Positions 30,339 through 40,303 of a stretch of 64,000 bases of DNA are shown here, piece after piece. The notes under the pieces are model-generated. The model did not search any database and was not told where the DNA came from. It was given only the letters and a program-made list of their open reading frames with translations. The stretch is from Sphingomonas sp. (GTDB lineage: Bacteria > Pseudomonadota > Alphaproteobacteria > Sphingomonadales > Sphingomonadaceae). Positions within the stretch are counted from its first letter, which is position 1, and every line of letters starts with the position of its first letter. The stretch covers positions 6,348 through 70,347 of the forward strand of contig JAICXF010000001.1 in the NCBI GenBank assembly GCA_025981625.1. Reading direction: 5' to 3'. The position numbers and the translations under genes were made by a program.

Positions 30339-30419
30339 CGTCACCCCGGCCTTGAGCCGGGGCCTGCCTGCTTTGCTCGTCCAGCAGCAGGCGGATTCCG
30401 GGTTAAGCCCGGGATGACG
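30339..30419. repeat. Palindromic repeat element of the CCCGG type
   Basis: The outer arms CGTCACCCCGGCCTTGAGCC and its complement near 30398-30419 pair with a few mismatches. Inside, GCCTGCCTGCT pairs with AGCAGCAGGC. The whole 81 bases could form one long hairpin in the rnd/aspS divergent region, 20 bases before the aspS start. It resembles dispersed palindromes seen in many alphaproteobacteria. Confidence 0.7.
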
Positions 30420-30438
30420 TGTATAGAGATTGAAACAC

Positions 30439-32214
30439 ATGCACCCGTATCGTTCCCATAACTGCGCCGAGCTGCGCTCCAGTAACGTCGGCGAAACAGT
30501 CCGGCTGTCCGGGTGGGTGCATCGCAAGCGCGACCACGGCCATCTGCTCTTCGTCGACCTGCGCGATCACTACGGGATCACGCAGATCGTCACAGACACC
30601 GGTTCCCCGGCATTCAAGACACTCGACCGAATCCGCGTGGAGTCGGTGGTGACTATCGAGGGTGAGGTCGTCGCGCGGTCGGCGGAAACCGTGAACCCGA
30701 ACCTTCCAACCGGCGAGATCGAGGTGCGCGCCAACGGTGTGACGGTCCAATCGGCGGCGGCCGAACTGCCGATGCCGGTGTTTGGCGAGCAGGACTATCC
30801 TGAGGAGATCCGGCTCACCTATCGCTACCTCGATCTCCGGCGCGAGCAGGTGCATCGCAACATCATGCTGCGCTCGGCGGTGATCGCTTCGATCCGGCGG
30901 CGGATGATCGAGCAGGGCTTCACCGAGTTCCAGACGCCGATCCTCACTGCGAGCTCACCCGAGGGCGCACGCGACTATCTCGTCCCGAGCCGGGTTCATC
31001 CGGGCAAATTCTACGCGCTCCCGCAGGCGCCGCAGATGTTCAAGCAGCTGATCATGGTCGCGGGCTTCGACCGTTACTTCCAGATCGCGCCCTGCTTCCG
31101 CGACGAGGACGCGCGTGCCGATCGCAGCCCAGGTGAATTTTACCAGCTCGATTTCGAGATGAGCTTCGTTACGCAGGACGATGTGTTCGCCGCGATCGAG
31201 CCGGTGCTGTCGGGCGTGTTCGAGGAATTCGCGAACGGGCGGACGGTCACCCCACCGGGCGAATATCCTCGCATTCCATACAAGGAAGCGCTTCTAAAGT
31301 ACGGAAGTGACAAGCCCGACCTCCGCAATCCCCTGCTGATTAGCGATGTCGGTCAGCACTTCAAAGGATCTGGATTCGGCCTGTTTGCCGGGCTGGTCGA
31401 GAAGGGGGCGGTTGTTCGGGCGATCCCTGCGCCCGGCACGGCCGAAAAGAGCCGGAAGTTCTTCGATGACATGAACGAGTGGGCGCGGGCCGAGGGATTT
31501 GCCGGCCTTGGCTACGCGACCCGGAAGGGTGGCGAATGGGGCGGTCCGATCGCCAAGAACCATGGCGTAGAGGGCATGAACCGGCTTGCCGACGAGATGG
31601 GCCTCGGGCCGGATGACGGCATCTTCTTTGCCGCCGGCAAGGAAGAGGAAGCGGCGAGGCTCGCCGGACTCGCGCGGACCCGCGTCGGCGAGCAGCTCGA
31701 CCTCATAGAACAGGGCTCGTTCCGCTTCTGCTGGATCGTCGACTTCCCGATGTACGAGTATAATGAAGAGCAGCAGAAGATCGACTTCAGCCACAATCCC
31801 TTCTCGATGCCGCAGGGCGAGATGGAGGCGCTGGGGACCATGGATCCGCTGGATATCCTCGCCTGGCAGTATGACATCGTCTGCAACGGCGTGGAGCTCA
31901 GCTCCGGCGCGATCCGCAACCACCGTCCGGACATCATGTACAAGGCGTTCGAGATCGCCGGCTATTCGAAGGAAGAAGTCGACACGAACTTCGCGGGCAT
32001 GATCAACGCGTTCAAGTTCGGCGCTCCGCCGCACGGCGGCTCGGCGCCCGGAATCGACCGAATCGTCATGCTGCTCGCGGACGAGCCGAACATCCGGGAG
32101 GTCATCCTGTTCCCGATGAACCAGAAGGCCGAGGACCTGATGATGAATGCCCCGGCACCCGTGCTGCCCAAGCAGCTCAAGGAACTGCATATCCGGGTCG
32201 TCGAGCCGAGCTGA
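30439..32214 (+). CDS. aspS: Aspartate-tRNA ligase
   Basis: The 591-residue class II synthetase charges tRNA-Asp. The N-terminal OB fold is [20 protein letters not shown]; the catalytic domain has [19 protein letters not shown] and the ATP motif [14 protein letters not shown]. Bacterial length with the GAD insertion. ATG 30439 is preferred over a TTG at 30430. The palindromic element ends just 20 bases upstream and so lies in its leader. A discriminating or non-discriminating nature cannot be told here. Confidence 0.97.
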   Translation: MHPYRSHNCAELRSSNVGETVRLSGWVHRKRDHGHLLFVDLRDHYGITQIVTDTGSPAFKTLDRIRVESVVTIEGEVVARSAETVNPNLPTGEIEVRANGVTVQSAAAELPMPVFGEQDYPEEIRLTYRYLDLRREQVHRNIMLRSAVIASIRRRMIEQGFTEFQTPILTASSPEGARDYLVPSRVHPGKFYALPQAPQMFKQLIMVAGFDRYFQIAPCFRDEDARADRSPGEFYQLDFEMSFVTQDDVFAAIEPVLSGVFEEFANGRTVTPPGEYPRIPYKEALLKYGSDKPDLRNPLLISDVGQHFKGSGFGLFAGLVEKGAVVRAIPAPGTAEKSRKFFDDMNEWARAEGFAGLGYATRKGGEWGGPIAKNHGVEGMNRLADEMGLGPDDGIFFAAGKEEEAARLAGLARTRVGEQLDLIEQGSFRFCWIVDFPMYEYNEEQQKIDFSHNPFSMPQGEMEALGTMDPLDILAWQYDIVCNGVELSSGAIRNHRPDIMYKAFEIAGYSKEEVDTNFAGMINAFKFGAPPHGGSAPGIDRIVMLLADEPNIREVILFPMNQKAEDLMMNAPAPVLPKQLKELHIRVVEPS

Positions 32215-32279
32215 CCGAAAATCAGACATTGCCGCGGAAGCCGTTGTGCGCCGCTACAATTGCGTTAACTTCCCGTTTG

Positions 32280-33014
32280 ATGGTCGATCGCGAAGTTAGA
32301 TTTGGGGGACGCACCGGCGGAGCCGACCTGAGTTCGGCGCTTACCGCAATGCGCGAGCACGTCGGCGAGCTTCAGCTGCCGCAGATCGCCCATGGCCGCA
32401 GGGCGATCATCCTGTTCGAGGGGCCGCAGGGATCGGCCAAAAAATATGCGCTGCGGCAGCTCGCGGCGGCGTTCGATCCATGCCACTTCGTTGTTCACTC
32501 GACCGGCTATGATCGGCGGGAAGCGAGCGAGGGCCACTGGCTTGCGCGCTTTTGGCGCCAGCTGCCGAGCGCCGGCAACACAGCGATCTTCTTCCGCAGC
32601 TGGTACCGGCGGGTGCTCGACGACCGAGTGCTCGGCCGTACGGCGGAGGAATCGATTCCGCGCGTGTTCGACGAGATCAACGAGTTCGAGGCGCAGCAGC
32701 GAGATTATGGGACTCTGCTCGTAAAGCTGTTCTTCGACGTCAGCTCCGATGTGCAGGAACAACGTCTCGCACGCCGGCGTGCCAGCCCCTGGCGATCCGG
32801 AACGCCGGGAGAATTCATTCGCGCCGACGATCCGCCGTACCAGCGTGCGCTCGAGGAGCTCAGAGCCAATACCGACACGCGCTGGTCGCCGTGGCGGACG
32901 ATCGACGCCGACGACGAACAGCAGGCCGCGCTTGCCGCGCTAGAGGCGATTGCGGAGGCCTGGGGCAGGGCAATGCCGTCGGACCCGCCGCAGCTGGTCG
33001 CTCACTCGGGGTAA
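32280..33014 (+). CDS. PPK2-like protein with degenerate nucleotide site
   Basis: The 244-residue protein aligns with polyphosphate kinase 2: a beta strand before AIILFEGPQGSAKK, then HWLARFWRQLPSAGNTAIFFRSWYRR, and KLFFDVSSDVQEQRLARR. In active PPK2 enzymes the P-loop is EGxDAAGKG and the next block is FDRSWY. Here residues 47-55 read EGPQGSAKK and residues 105-109 FRSWY, so the P-loop Asp, a key Gly and the Walker B Asp are replaced. It may be inactive or have a new role. Its end overlaps the convergent greB by 13 bases. Confidence 0.75.
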   Translation: MVDREVRFGGRTGGADLSSALTAMREHVGELQLPQIAHGRRAIILFEGPQGSAKKYALRQLAAAFDPCHFVVHSTGYDRREASEGHWLARFWRQLPSAGNTAIFFRSWYRRVLDDRVLGRTAEESIPRVFDEINEFEAQQRDYGTLLVKLFFDVSSDVQEQRLARRRASPWRSGTPGEFIRADDPPYQRALEELRANTDTRWSPWRTIDADDEQQAALAALEAIAEAWGRAMPSDPPQLVAHSG

Positions 33015-33487
33015 CCGATCCGCATTACCTCATAGCTTTTCTCGCCCGCCGGTAGGCGGACGATCCGTTCGTCACCAACCCGTGCGCCGATGAGGGCCCG
33101 CGCGAGCGGTGCATTCCAGCCAATCCGCCCGGCCGACGCATCCGCTTCGTCATCGCCGACGATCGTAAGCGTTCGCCGCTCGTCGTCTTCATCCGCCAGC
33201 TCGACCGTGGCGCCGAAGCGCACCTGGTCACGCGACGGCTGGCTCGCGGGGTCGACGACCTTGGCGGCCTTCATGATTCGCGAAAGATGCGACAGGCGTC
33301 GGTCGACCTCGCGGAGCTTCTTGCGGCCATAGATGTAGTCGCCGTTTTCCGAGCGGTCGCCGTTTGCCGCTGCCCAGGCGATCGTTTCGACGAGCTTTGG
33401 CCGCTCGGTCCCGAACAACTCTTCATATTCCGCCCGGATGCGAGCCAAACCTTGCGGGGTGATGAAGCGGGGCGGGGTGTCGGCCAT
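33002..33487 (-). CDS. greB: Transcription elongation factor, GreA/GreB family
   Basis: The 161-residue protein has the N-terminal coiled coil (ARIRAEYEELFGTERPKLVE, then NGDRSENGDYIYGRKKLREV) carrying the acidic residues that reach into RNA polymerase, and the C-terminal FKBP-like domain. The IYGRKKLRE motif favours GreB over GreA. It rescues backtracked polymerase by stimulating transcript cleavage. It is convergent with the PPK2-like gene and lies 12 bases downstream of slt, on the minus strand. Confidence 0.88.
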   Translation of the reverse strand: MADTPPRFITPQGLARIRAEYEELFGTERPKLVETIAWAAANGDRSENGDYIYGRKKLREVDRRLSHLSRIMKAAKVVDPASQPSRDQVRFGATVELADEDDERRTLTIVGDDEADASAGRIGWNAPLARALIGARVGDERIVRLPAGEKSYEVMRIGYPE

Positions 33488-33499
33488 GCCCGCGGATTA

Positions 33500-35464
33500 T
33501 CAGCCGGGGCGGCTCTTCCCAAGATAGCGCGAGACGTGGATCGCCGTCTGCTGGGGCTGCGCGGGACGCATCGAATCATAGACGACGCTGTTCTCGATCA
33601 CCCGCTGCACATAGGCGCGGGTCTCGGTGTAGGGGATTGCCTCAATCCACCTGACCACATCCACCTGGCCGCGCGGATCGCCATGAGCCCTGATCCATTT
33701 GCGGACATTGCCGCTCCCCGCATTATACGCCGCGACCGCGAGCGGGACGCTGCCGTTCCAGTTATTGAGCATGCGCTGGAAATAGGCCGACCCGATCATC
33801 ACGTTATACGACGGATCGCTGATCAGCTTGTAGCTGTCGAAGCCGACCCCGAGCTTGCCGGCCTGCTCGCGCGCCGTGCCGGTCATTAGCTGCATCATCC
33901 CGCGCGCACCGGCGTGGCTGATCGCATAGGGATCGAACGAGCTTTCCTGACGGCTGATGCCGTGAGCGAGCGACCACAGTTCCCCCGATACCGACGCATT
34001 GAGCATCGGATAAGCCTGTCGGACGTAGAAGCTGGAGCCCTTCACGCGCGCCATCCGCGAGGTCCAGACGGCGAGATCGCGTCGGCCGATCTGCTCGCCG
34101 AGCTGAACTGCCAGGTTGCGATCGGTGTCGTTGTCGAGCGATTCGGCCAGTGCCTTCACGAACAGGGCCTGCTCGGTCGAACGGCCCTGCTGACCAAGCA
34201 AGCGCATCGCCTGCACCAGGCGCCGGCTGTTGAAAGCGTCGCGCTGGACCTGCGTCGTCGAATATTGCGGAAGGGCCGCGGGTGGCGGAGCTACGGACCG
34301 GCCGAGCCGCTCGAGTGCAAGCTGGCCGTAGAACAGGTCCGGATAGGCCGCGGCACGCTGGAAATAAGCATTCGCTTCCTGGAGGCGTCCGGCGGCAAGC
34401 GCTGCCCGGCCGGCCCAATAATAGCCTTTCGTCTGCACCTGCAGCGATCGTCCGGCCCGCGCATAGCGGTCGAACATCACGAGCGCGTCGGCCGGACGGT
34501 TCATCCGGTCGAGCGCGGTCGTTCCGGCGAGCCACGCAAGCGAAGTATAGGCGTCTCGCACACCGATCGGCTGGGTCGCTACAGCCGCGTCGGCCGGGAG
34601 GGTGTCGTCCAGTTGGCTCGCGATGTTGTACGCGGTGTGCCAGTTCCGCTCGTCCGCGGCGTCCCCAGCGACGAGCAATAGCATGTCGAGGAAGCGCTCC
34701 GGGTCCGCGGGCTTGTTGGTGAAGTCATGCTCCCGCGCGGCGAGCTGCTCGGCGGCCGCTCCGAAATTGTTTGCCCGAAGATAGCGCGCACGGTCCATCA
34801 TCAAGCCCGCGTCGCGGGTGACGTCGCCAATGACGGCGCGGTAGCGGCTGTCGGCGTCCGAGGCGTTCTGCTGCATCGCCACGCGCGCCGCGAAGGCGGC
34901 TTGCCGGTCCGGGCTCGTCATCGGCACAAATCGCGCGGCGTCGTCGGCCTTCTTGGCGAACAAAAGGGCGTCGACACGGGTGTCGTTATCGGCGCGCGTG
35001 AAGCTCGAGCCATAACGCGACCAGATCGCTTGCTCGTCAGCTGAACTCAGGTCCGGCGAAAACCATGCGTGGCGGGCGGCATCGAGCGCCTGGCTCGCTT
35101 GACCGCTCGAACCATAAGCATCGGCGAGGCGAGCCCAGCCATTTCCGGTGCGGGGCTTTTCGGCGGTGAAGTAGGCAAGGACCAACGCAGCATTCTCGCC
35201 GGGCTGCATGGCCTTCTCGGCCCAACCGCGCATTCGCGTCGTATCCGGCCAATCGGGATTGGCGATGAGGAAATAAGCATAGTCCGAAAATCGGTAATCG
35301 CTGCTCTGGCGAAGCGTTCGCCAGCTCTCGAGCGAGGAGGAAATGCTTTGGCTGGTGAGGGGCGCAGCAGAAGGAGTTCCCGAAAGCGCATATTGCGCCG
35401 AGCTCGATGGGGCGGTGGCAAGCAGCACCGCCATGATCACAGCAGCACGCCACATGCTGGACAT
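33500..35464 (-). CDS. slt: Soluble lytic murein transglycosylase
   Basis: The 654-residue periplasmic enzyme cleaves peptidoglycan to 1,6-anhydro muropeptides. It has a signal peptide (RAAVIMAVLLATAPSSSAQ), a long alpha-helical superhelix (about residues 60-480), and a C-terminal SLT domain with GISRQESSFDPYAISHAGAR, where Glu is catalytic, then GMMQLM and AVAAYNAGSGNV. ATG 35464 has GGAG upstream at a slightly long distance; an ATG nine bases further in is possible. Confidence 0.93.
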   Translation of the reverse strand: MSSMWRAAVIMAVLLATAPSSSAQYALSGTPSAAPLTSQSISSSLESWRTLRQSSDYRFSDYAYFLIANPDWPDTTRMRGWAEKAMQPGENAALVLAYFTAEKPRTGNGWARLADAYGSSGQASQALDAARHAWFSPDLSSADEQAIWSRYGSSFTRADNDTRVDALLFAKKADDAARFVPMTSPDRQAAFAARVAMQQNASDADSRYRAVIGDVTRDAGLMMDRARYLRANNFGAAAEQLAAREHDFTNKPADPERFLDMLLLVAGDAADERNWHTAYNIASQLDDTLPADAAVATQPIGVRDAYTSLAWLAGTTALDRMNRPADALVMFDRYARAGRSLQVQTKGYYWAGRAALAAGRLQEANAYFQRAAAYPDLFYGQLALERLGRSVAPPPAALPQYSTTQVQRDAFNSRRLVQAMRLLGQQGRSTEQALFVKALAESLDNDTDRNLAVQLGEQIGRRDLAVWTSRMARVKGSSFYVRQAYPMLNASVSGELWSLAHGISRQESSFDPYAISHAGARGMMQLMTGTAREQAGKLGVGFDSYKLISDPSYNVMIGSAYFQRMLNNWNGSVPLAVAAYNAGSGNVRKWIRAHGDPRGQVDVVRWIEAIPYTETRAYVQRVIENSVVYDSMRPAQPQQTAIHVSRYLGKSRPG

Positions 35465-35544
35465 CTTGGCTCGGCACTCCTTATCAGGCCATGAACGCTG
35501 GCCCCACGCTACACAATCCAACTCCCCTCTGAGGAGGCAAGTTC

Positions 35545-36420
35545 ATGTTTTCCGGTTCGATTCCGGCCCTCGTCACGCCGTTTTCGGGCGGCCGTGTCGC
35601 CGAAGACACATTCTCCGAATTGATCGACTGGCAGATCAGCCAAGGTTCGAGCGCGTTGGTGCCGTGCGGCACCACGGGCGAGAGCGCGACGCTCACTCGT
35701 GATGAGCAGCGCGAAGTGATTGCCCATGCCGTGAGGGCCGCGGCGGGCAGGGTGCCGGTGATCGCCGGCTGCGGCAGCTATTCGACCGCCGCGGCCATCG
35801 AGATGGTTCGGGCTGCCGCCGATGTCGGGGCCGATGCAGCGCTGGTCGTGGTGCCATACTATAACAAGCCGAGCCAGGCGGGCCTGGTCGCTCATTTTAC
35901 GGCGGTCGCGGATGCGTCGCCGATTCCGATTGTGGTGTACAATGTCCCGTCCCGAACCGTTGCCGACATTTCGGTCGAGGCGCTTGCCGAGGCCGCGAAA
36001 CACCCCCGGATCGTTGCGATCAAGGACGCGACCGGCGTTCCCGGCCGCGTGACGGCCCAGCGCCTCGCCTGCGGTGAGGACTTTGTCCAGCTGTCCGGCA
36101 ATGACGACATGGCGCTCGCGTTCAACGCGATGGGCGGGGTCGGCTGCATCTCTGTGACGGCTAATGTTGCGCCCAAGCTATGTGCGGAGTTCCAGAAGGC
36201 CATGCGGGAAAGCCGCTGGGATGAGGCGCTGGAATTCCAGGACCGGCTTTACCCGCTCCACGTCGCATTGTTCTCCGACGCTTCACCCGCGCCCACCAAA
36301 TACGCCCTGACGCGCGTGCGGCCGGGCTTTCCCGCGGAGATCCGCCTACCCCTGATCGACGCTTCGGACGCATCGAAGCGAGCGGTGGATGCTGCATTGG
36401 AGCAGGCAGGCCTTATCTAA
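35545..36420 (+). CDS. dapA: 4-hydroxy-tetrahydrodipicolinate synthase
   Basis: DapA condenses pyruvate with aspartate semialdehyde in lysine and diaminopimelate synthesis. The 291-residue TIM-barrel protein has [14 protein letters not shown], the Tyr motif [12 protein letters not shown], and the Schiff-base lysine in [10 protein letters not shown] strong GAGGAGG lies before the ATG. It is divergent from the transglycosylase gene, both linked to cell-wall metabolism, and followed by smpB after five bases. Confidence 0.97.
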   Translation: MFSGSIPALVTPFSGGRVAEDTFSELIDWQISQGSSALVPCGTTGESATLTRDEQREVIAHAVRAAAGRVPVIAGCGSYSTAAAIEMVRAAADVGADAALVVVPYYNKPSQAGLVAHFTAVADASPIPIVVYNVPSRTVADISVEALAEAAKHPRIVAIKDATGVPGRVTAQRLACGEDFVQLSGNDDMALAFNAMGGVGCISVTANVAPKLCAEFQKAMRESRWDEALEFQDRLYPLHVALFSDASPAPTKYALTRVRPGFPAEIRLPLIDASDASKRAVDAALEQAGLI

Positions 36421-36425
36421 CCCTC

Positions 36426-36908
36426 ATGGCCAAGCCTCTCCCGCATCCCTTCGATAAGCAAAAGGTCGTGGCCGAAAACCGGCGCGCGCGGTTCGACTAT
36501 TTTGTCGAGGACCGATTCGAGGCGGGCATCCAGCTTACCGGAACCGAGGTGAAGTCGCTTCGCCACGGCGAGGGGTCGATCGCGGAAAGCTATGCGACGG
36601 TCGACGGCGACGAAATCTGGCTGATCAACAGCCATGTACCGGAATACAGCCACGGCAATCGCCAGAATCACGAGCCGCGCCGGCCGCGTAAATTATTGCT
36701 CAAGAACCGTGAGATAGCCAGGCTGAACGGCGCCGTGACCCGGCAGGGCCTGACGCTTGTTCCGCTGTCGATCTATTTCAACGCTACGGGGCGGGCGAAG
36801 GTCGAGTTGGCGCTGGCGCGCGGCAAGAAAGTGCACGACAAGCGAGAAACGATGAAGGAGCGGGACTGGAAACGGGAGCAGCAAAGATTGCTGCGGCATA
36901 ATGGCTGA
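36426..36908 (+). CDS. smpB: SsrA-binding protein SmpB
   Basis: SmpB binds tmRNA to rescue stalled ribosomes. The 160-residue protein has [29 protein letters not shown] and [10 protein letters not shown], and the basic C-terminal tail [17 protein letters not shown], which enters the decoding centre. The tmRNA gene itself was not seen in the window. It follows dapA closely, and its stop overlaps the next gene by eight bases. Confidence 0.96.
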   Translation: MAKPLPHPFDKQKVVAENRRARFDYFVEDRFEAGIQLTGTEVKSLRHGEGSIAESYATVDGDEIWLINSHVPEYSHGNRQNHEPRRPRKLLLKNREIARLNGAVTRQGLTLVPLSIYFNATGRAKVELALARGKKVHDKRETMKERDWKREQQRLLRHNG

Positions 36909-37449
36909 GGCGAGCCCGCCGGCCAATCGATTCCATTGGCTCACGCGTCACGTCCCGACACGCGAGACGGTCCAGGATTATCGCCTGCTGCGGCCGTTCG
37001 CTTCGCACCTGAGCCATAGTTCGTTGTGGCGGCTCAACCGGCGGTCTGTGCCGAGGGGCGTCGCAGTCGGCCTGTTCGTCGCCGTGATCATCCCGTTCAT
37101 GCACACGGTCATCGCAGCGATTCTCGCGATTCCGCTGCGGGCCAATGTGGCGGTCGCGGCCATTCTCACCTGGGTCGTCAATCCGCTGACCATCCCGCTG
37201 ATGTACGTTGGCGCCTACCGCATCGGATCGTGGGAGCTGCATCATGAGTCGCCGCTCGTCGATCCCGCCGATGCGGAGCGGGTCTCGGGTGAGCTCGGCC
37301 GCGCCCTTTTCTGGGTCCATCACGCCTCGGGAGCGATCGCGGTGGGCATCCTGACCATCGCCGTCGCCGCAGCCGTGATCGGCTATGTTGTCGCGGCGCT
37401 GTCCTGGCGTTTCTGGTCGCTCAGCCGGTGGCGCCACAGGCGCGGATGA
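36901..37449 (+). CDS. DUF2062 membrane protein
   Basis: The 182-residue protein has the DUF2062 pattern: [23 protein letters not shown] with two hydrophobic helices, then a conserved NPLTIPLMY, a polar region and a C-terminal helix pair ([19 protein letters not shown]). Function is unknown. The ATG overlaps the smpB stop by eight bases (ATGGCTGA), and cckA follows 44 bases later. The smpB-DUF2062 pairing is often seen in alphaproteobacteria. Confidence 0.8.
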   Translation: MAEASPPANRFHWLTRHVPTRETVQDYRLLRPFASHLSHSSLWRLNRRSVPRGVAVGLFVAVIIPFMHTVIAAILAIPLRANVAVAAILTWVVNPLTIPLMYVGAYRIGSWELHHESPLVDPADAERVSGELGRALFWVHHASGAIAVGILTIAVAAAVIGYVVAALSWRFWSLSRWRHRRG

Positions 37450-37493
37450 CGTCTGGCGGAGTACCGCACAGCTGCTAGGATGCCTCGCAGGCG

Positions 37494-39878
37494 ATGCTGT
37501 ACCAGGAACTTCCCCGAATAGACTCAACGCCGCTCGACGGATGGGGGCGCTGGCTTGCCCCCGCGCTAATCGGCGCCGCGACTGCGACGATAGCGCTCGT
37601 CCTGCTTTTGGTCGGGCAACCCTTATTGGCTGGCGTCGCATTCCTCGCGGGCGCGCTCGCCGCAGCGGTCATGCAGCGGAAATCGGCGCGTGCTCCGGCA
37701 ATTGCCGAGCCGCTGGTCGGCGGGCCCGACTACTCGCTGATCGGATCGGCGCTAGGCCTGAGCAATGATCCCGTCGCACTGACCAATGGCGACGGCGGAC
37801 TGCTGGTCGTCAACTCCGCCTATCGCAGCCGCTTTGCCGGAACGCAGCCGCTCGATCTCGCCGCTGACGACGAGTCGTCGAGGCAAGGATTGAAGCTGGC
37901 GCAGTCGATGGCCTGGCGTGACGGCGCGGGCTGCGTAGCCGGCATCAAGACACCAGCAGGCGTTGTTCCCGTGGAGGTGGAACGGGTAGGCCTCAACGGA
38001 GACCGGCTGCTGTGGCGCTTCCCGAATTCTCCCGCGCCCGATCCGCTCGCGGTCGCGGCTCGGCGGATCGAGGGCGCCGTTGGCCAGCGTCTTGCATCCG
38101 CGGGTGTTCTTGCCGCCGTGGTTGACCAGAGCGGCGCGATTCTCGCGGCTAACAAGCCTTTCGCGGAGCGCGCGCTCGCGCCGGGTCAGCACTTGCACAA
38201 GACGCAGTTCGCCCATCTGGTCGAGCTTGGCGACGATCAGCGGATGCGGCTTGTTGCCGAAGGCGAGGGGGGCAGCGCCAGCCACGCGGTTCACATTCCC
38301 GCCGATCCGTCCTGCGAGGGCGGCGCGGGGACTTTCCTACTCTTCGACCAGGTTGCCGGATCGCTACCGGATTCGTCGAACCTCCAGGCGCTTCTCGACG
38401 TGCTGCCCGTCGGTCTCGCGCTGGTCGACCGCGACGGACGCTTCATCACCATGAACACCGCCTTCGGTCAGGCGGCTGGGCTGAAGGGCTCGGCGATGCC
38501 GGTCTATCCCGGCGATCTCGTGGTGAAAGAAGACAAGGCGGCGGTGGCCGACGCGGTGCGGCGGAACGCCAGGGGGCCGGCGATGTCCGGCGACCTCGCG
38601 ATTCGGCTTGCGCATCAGCCCGGCGAGCCCGTCGCGCTGACCATCGCGGGCCTTCGCGGCCTCGGCGATGCAGCGGTTCTCCTGCTCCTCAAGGACAATA
38701 GCGAGGAAGCGAAGCTCAAGCGGCAAGTCGCCCAAGCGACCAAGATGCAGGTGGTCGGACAGCTTGCCGGCGGTGTTGCCCACGACTTCAACAACATTCT
38801 GACCGCGATTATCGGCCATTGCGACCTGATGCTGATGCGCCACACGCCCGGTGACAGCGACTATGACGACATCCAGCAGATCAAGTCGAACTCGAACCGC
38901 GCCGCCGGCCTCACCCGCCAGCTCCTCGCTTTCTCGCGCCAGCAAACGCTGCGCCCGCAGGTGCTGCAGCTGCCCGACGTCGTATCCGAGGTATCGCACC
39001 TGCTGAAGCGCCTGCTCGGCGAGACGGTCGAACTGGTAGTGAAGCATGGCCGAAGCCTCGGCCCGATCCGCGCCGATCCCGGCCAGCTGGAGCAGGTCAT
39101 CGTCAACCTCGCGGTCAATGCCCGTGACGCCATGGCGGCGAAGGGCGGGGGCACCCTCACCATCCAGACCTACTCGATAAAGTCCGACCAGGTCGCCGAA
39201 CTCGGTTCCGACATCCTTCCCGTGGCCGACTACACGGCCGTGTCGTTCACCGACAGCGGGACGGGCATTCCACGCAACGTGCTGGGCAAGATTTTCGAGC
39301 CGTTCTTCACGACCAAGGAAGTGGGGAAGGGGACCGGCCTGGGGCTCTCCACCGTCTATGGCATCGTCAAGCAGTCCGGCGGATTCATCTTCGCTGAATC
39401 CGAACCCGGCGAGTGGACGCGCTTCGACATCTATTTGCCCGTTCATCGCGAGCACGAAGCGGGGGCGGCGAGAGCCCGCAAGGTCCAGAAGTCGAAAAAG
39501 GACGAGTTGTGGGGAAGCGGAACCGTGCTCCTCGTCGAGGACGAGCCGATGGTCCGGACCGTCGCCGAACGCGCGCTGACCCGCCATGGCTACACCGTGA
39601 TCACTGCCGAAAGTGGAGAGGATGCCCTCGAGATACTGGCGCAGGGCGATCCGATCGACCTGCTGATCAGCGACGTTGTCATGCCCGGAATGGATGGTCC
39701 GACCATGGTCCGTGAGGCGCGCCGGTCCCGTCCCGACCTCAAGATCCTGTTCATGTCGGGCTATGCCGAGGAGCAGCTCAGGAAATCGATCGACATCGAG
39801 AATGTCGCCTTTTTGCCCAAGCCGTTCTCGGTCACCGACCTGGCCGAAGCGGCTCGACGAGTGGTGATGGCGAAATAA
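37494..39878 (+). CDS. cckA: Hybrid histidine kinase CckA
   Basis: CckA is the cell-cycle kinase that feeds ChpT, CtrA and CpdR. The 794-residue protein has two N-terminal helices near residues 20-60, two PAS-like regions (about 80-300), the HisKA box [19 protein letters not shown], a HATPase domain with [11 protein letters not shown] and [13 protein letters not shown], and a C-terminal receiver with [18 protein letters not shown] and MSGYAEEQ. All phosphorelay residues are present. ChpT and CtrA genes are not in the window. Confidence 0.94.
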   Translation: MLYQELPRIDSTPLDGWGRWLAPALIGAATATIALVLLLVGQPLLAGVAFLAGALAAAVMQRKSARAPAIAEPLVGGPDYSLIGSALGLSNDPVALTNGDGGLLVVNSAYRSRFAGTQPLDLAADDESSRQGLKLAQSMAWRDGAGCVAGIKTPAGVVPVEVERVGLNGDRLLWRFPNSPAPDPLAVAARRIEGAVGQRLASAGVLAAVVDQSGAILAANKPFAERALAPGQHLHKTQFAHLVELGDDQRMRLVAEGEGGSASHAVHIPADPSCEGGAGTFLLFDQVAGSLPDSSNLQALLDVLPVGLALVDRDGRFITMNTAFGQAAGLKGSAMPVYPGDLVVKEDKAAVADAVRRNARGPAMSGDLAIRLAHQPGEPVALTIAGLRGLGDAAVLLLLKDNSEEAKLKRQVAQATKMQVVGQLAGGVAHDFNNILTAIIGHCDLMLMRHTPGDSDYDDIQQIKSNSNRAAGLTRQLLAFSRQQTLRPQVLQLPDVVSEVSHLLKRLLGETVELVVKHGRSLGPIRADPGQLEQVIVNLAVNARDAMAAKGGGTLTIQTYSIKSDQVAELGSDILPVADYTAVSFTDSGTGIPRNVLGKIFEPFFTTKEVGKGTGLGLSTVYGIVKQSGGFIFAESEPGEWTRFDIYLPVHREHEAGAARARKVQKSKKDELWGSGTVLLVEDEPMVRTVAERALTRHGYTVITAESGEDALEILAQGDPIDLLISDVVMPGMDGPTMVREARRSRPDLKILFMSGYAEEQLRKSIDIENVAFLPKPFSVTDLAEAARRVVMAK

Positions 39879-39920
39879 GCTGTTTGCGCTTTTTCGGGCG
39901 CGCTTTATTCGAGCAACCAC

Positions 39921-40277
39921 ATGTCCGCGTCGCGTTCCATCCTGATCGTTGAAGACGAGCCGCTCATTGCGATGATGCTGGAAGACTTCCTCGATTCGCT
40001 GGGACACAAGGTCCGAGCCACCTGCGATTCCGTTGAGTGTGCCCTGAGGGAGATCGAGAAAGGCGGGTTCGACCTCGCGATCCTCGACGTGAACCTCAAG
40101 GGCGAGAACGTCTGGCCTGTCGCGGCCCGGCTGCGCGAATGCAACGTGCCCTTCGTGATCGCGACGGGCGGTCACGTCGACCCGCCGCCGGCTGAGTTCA
40201 ATGACGCGCCGGTGATCGAGAAACCCTATACAGTCGACCGGGTTACACCCGCGATCGAGGCCGCGTTCGCCGGTTAG
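39921..40277 (+). CDS. Single-domain response regulator, FATGUY-like
   Basis: The 118-residue protein is only a receiver domain: ILIVEDEPLIAMMLEDFLD with the acidic pocket, AILDVNLKGE with phospho-Asp, and a final EKPYT with the Lys. The segment VPFVIATGGHVDPP resembles the PFxFATG(G/Y) motif of FATGUY regulators that control the general stress response in sphingomonads, with Ile in place of the second Phe. It has no DNA-binding domain, so it acts by protein contact. It lies 42 bases after cckA. Confidence 0.8.
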   Translation: MSASRSILIVEDEPLIAMMLEDFLDSLGHKVRATCDSVECALREIEKGGFDLAILDVNLKGENVWPVAARLRECNVPFVIATGGHVDPPPAEFNDAPVIEKPYTVDRVTPAIEAAFAG

Positions 40278-40303
40278 TTGCAGCAATCGCGATCACCGCG
40301 ATT

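Noticed and set aside
38364..40286. 640-codon frame opposite cckA
   Set aside because: Antisense shadow of cckA and the response regulator; no family resemblance and no ribosome-binding site.
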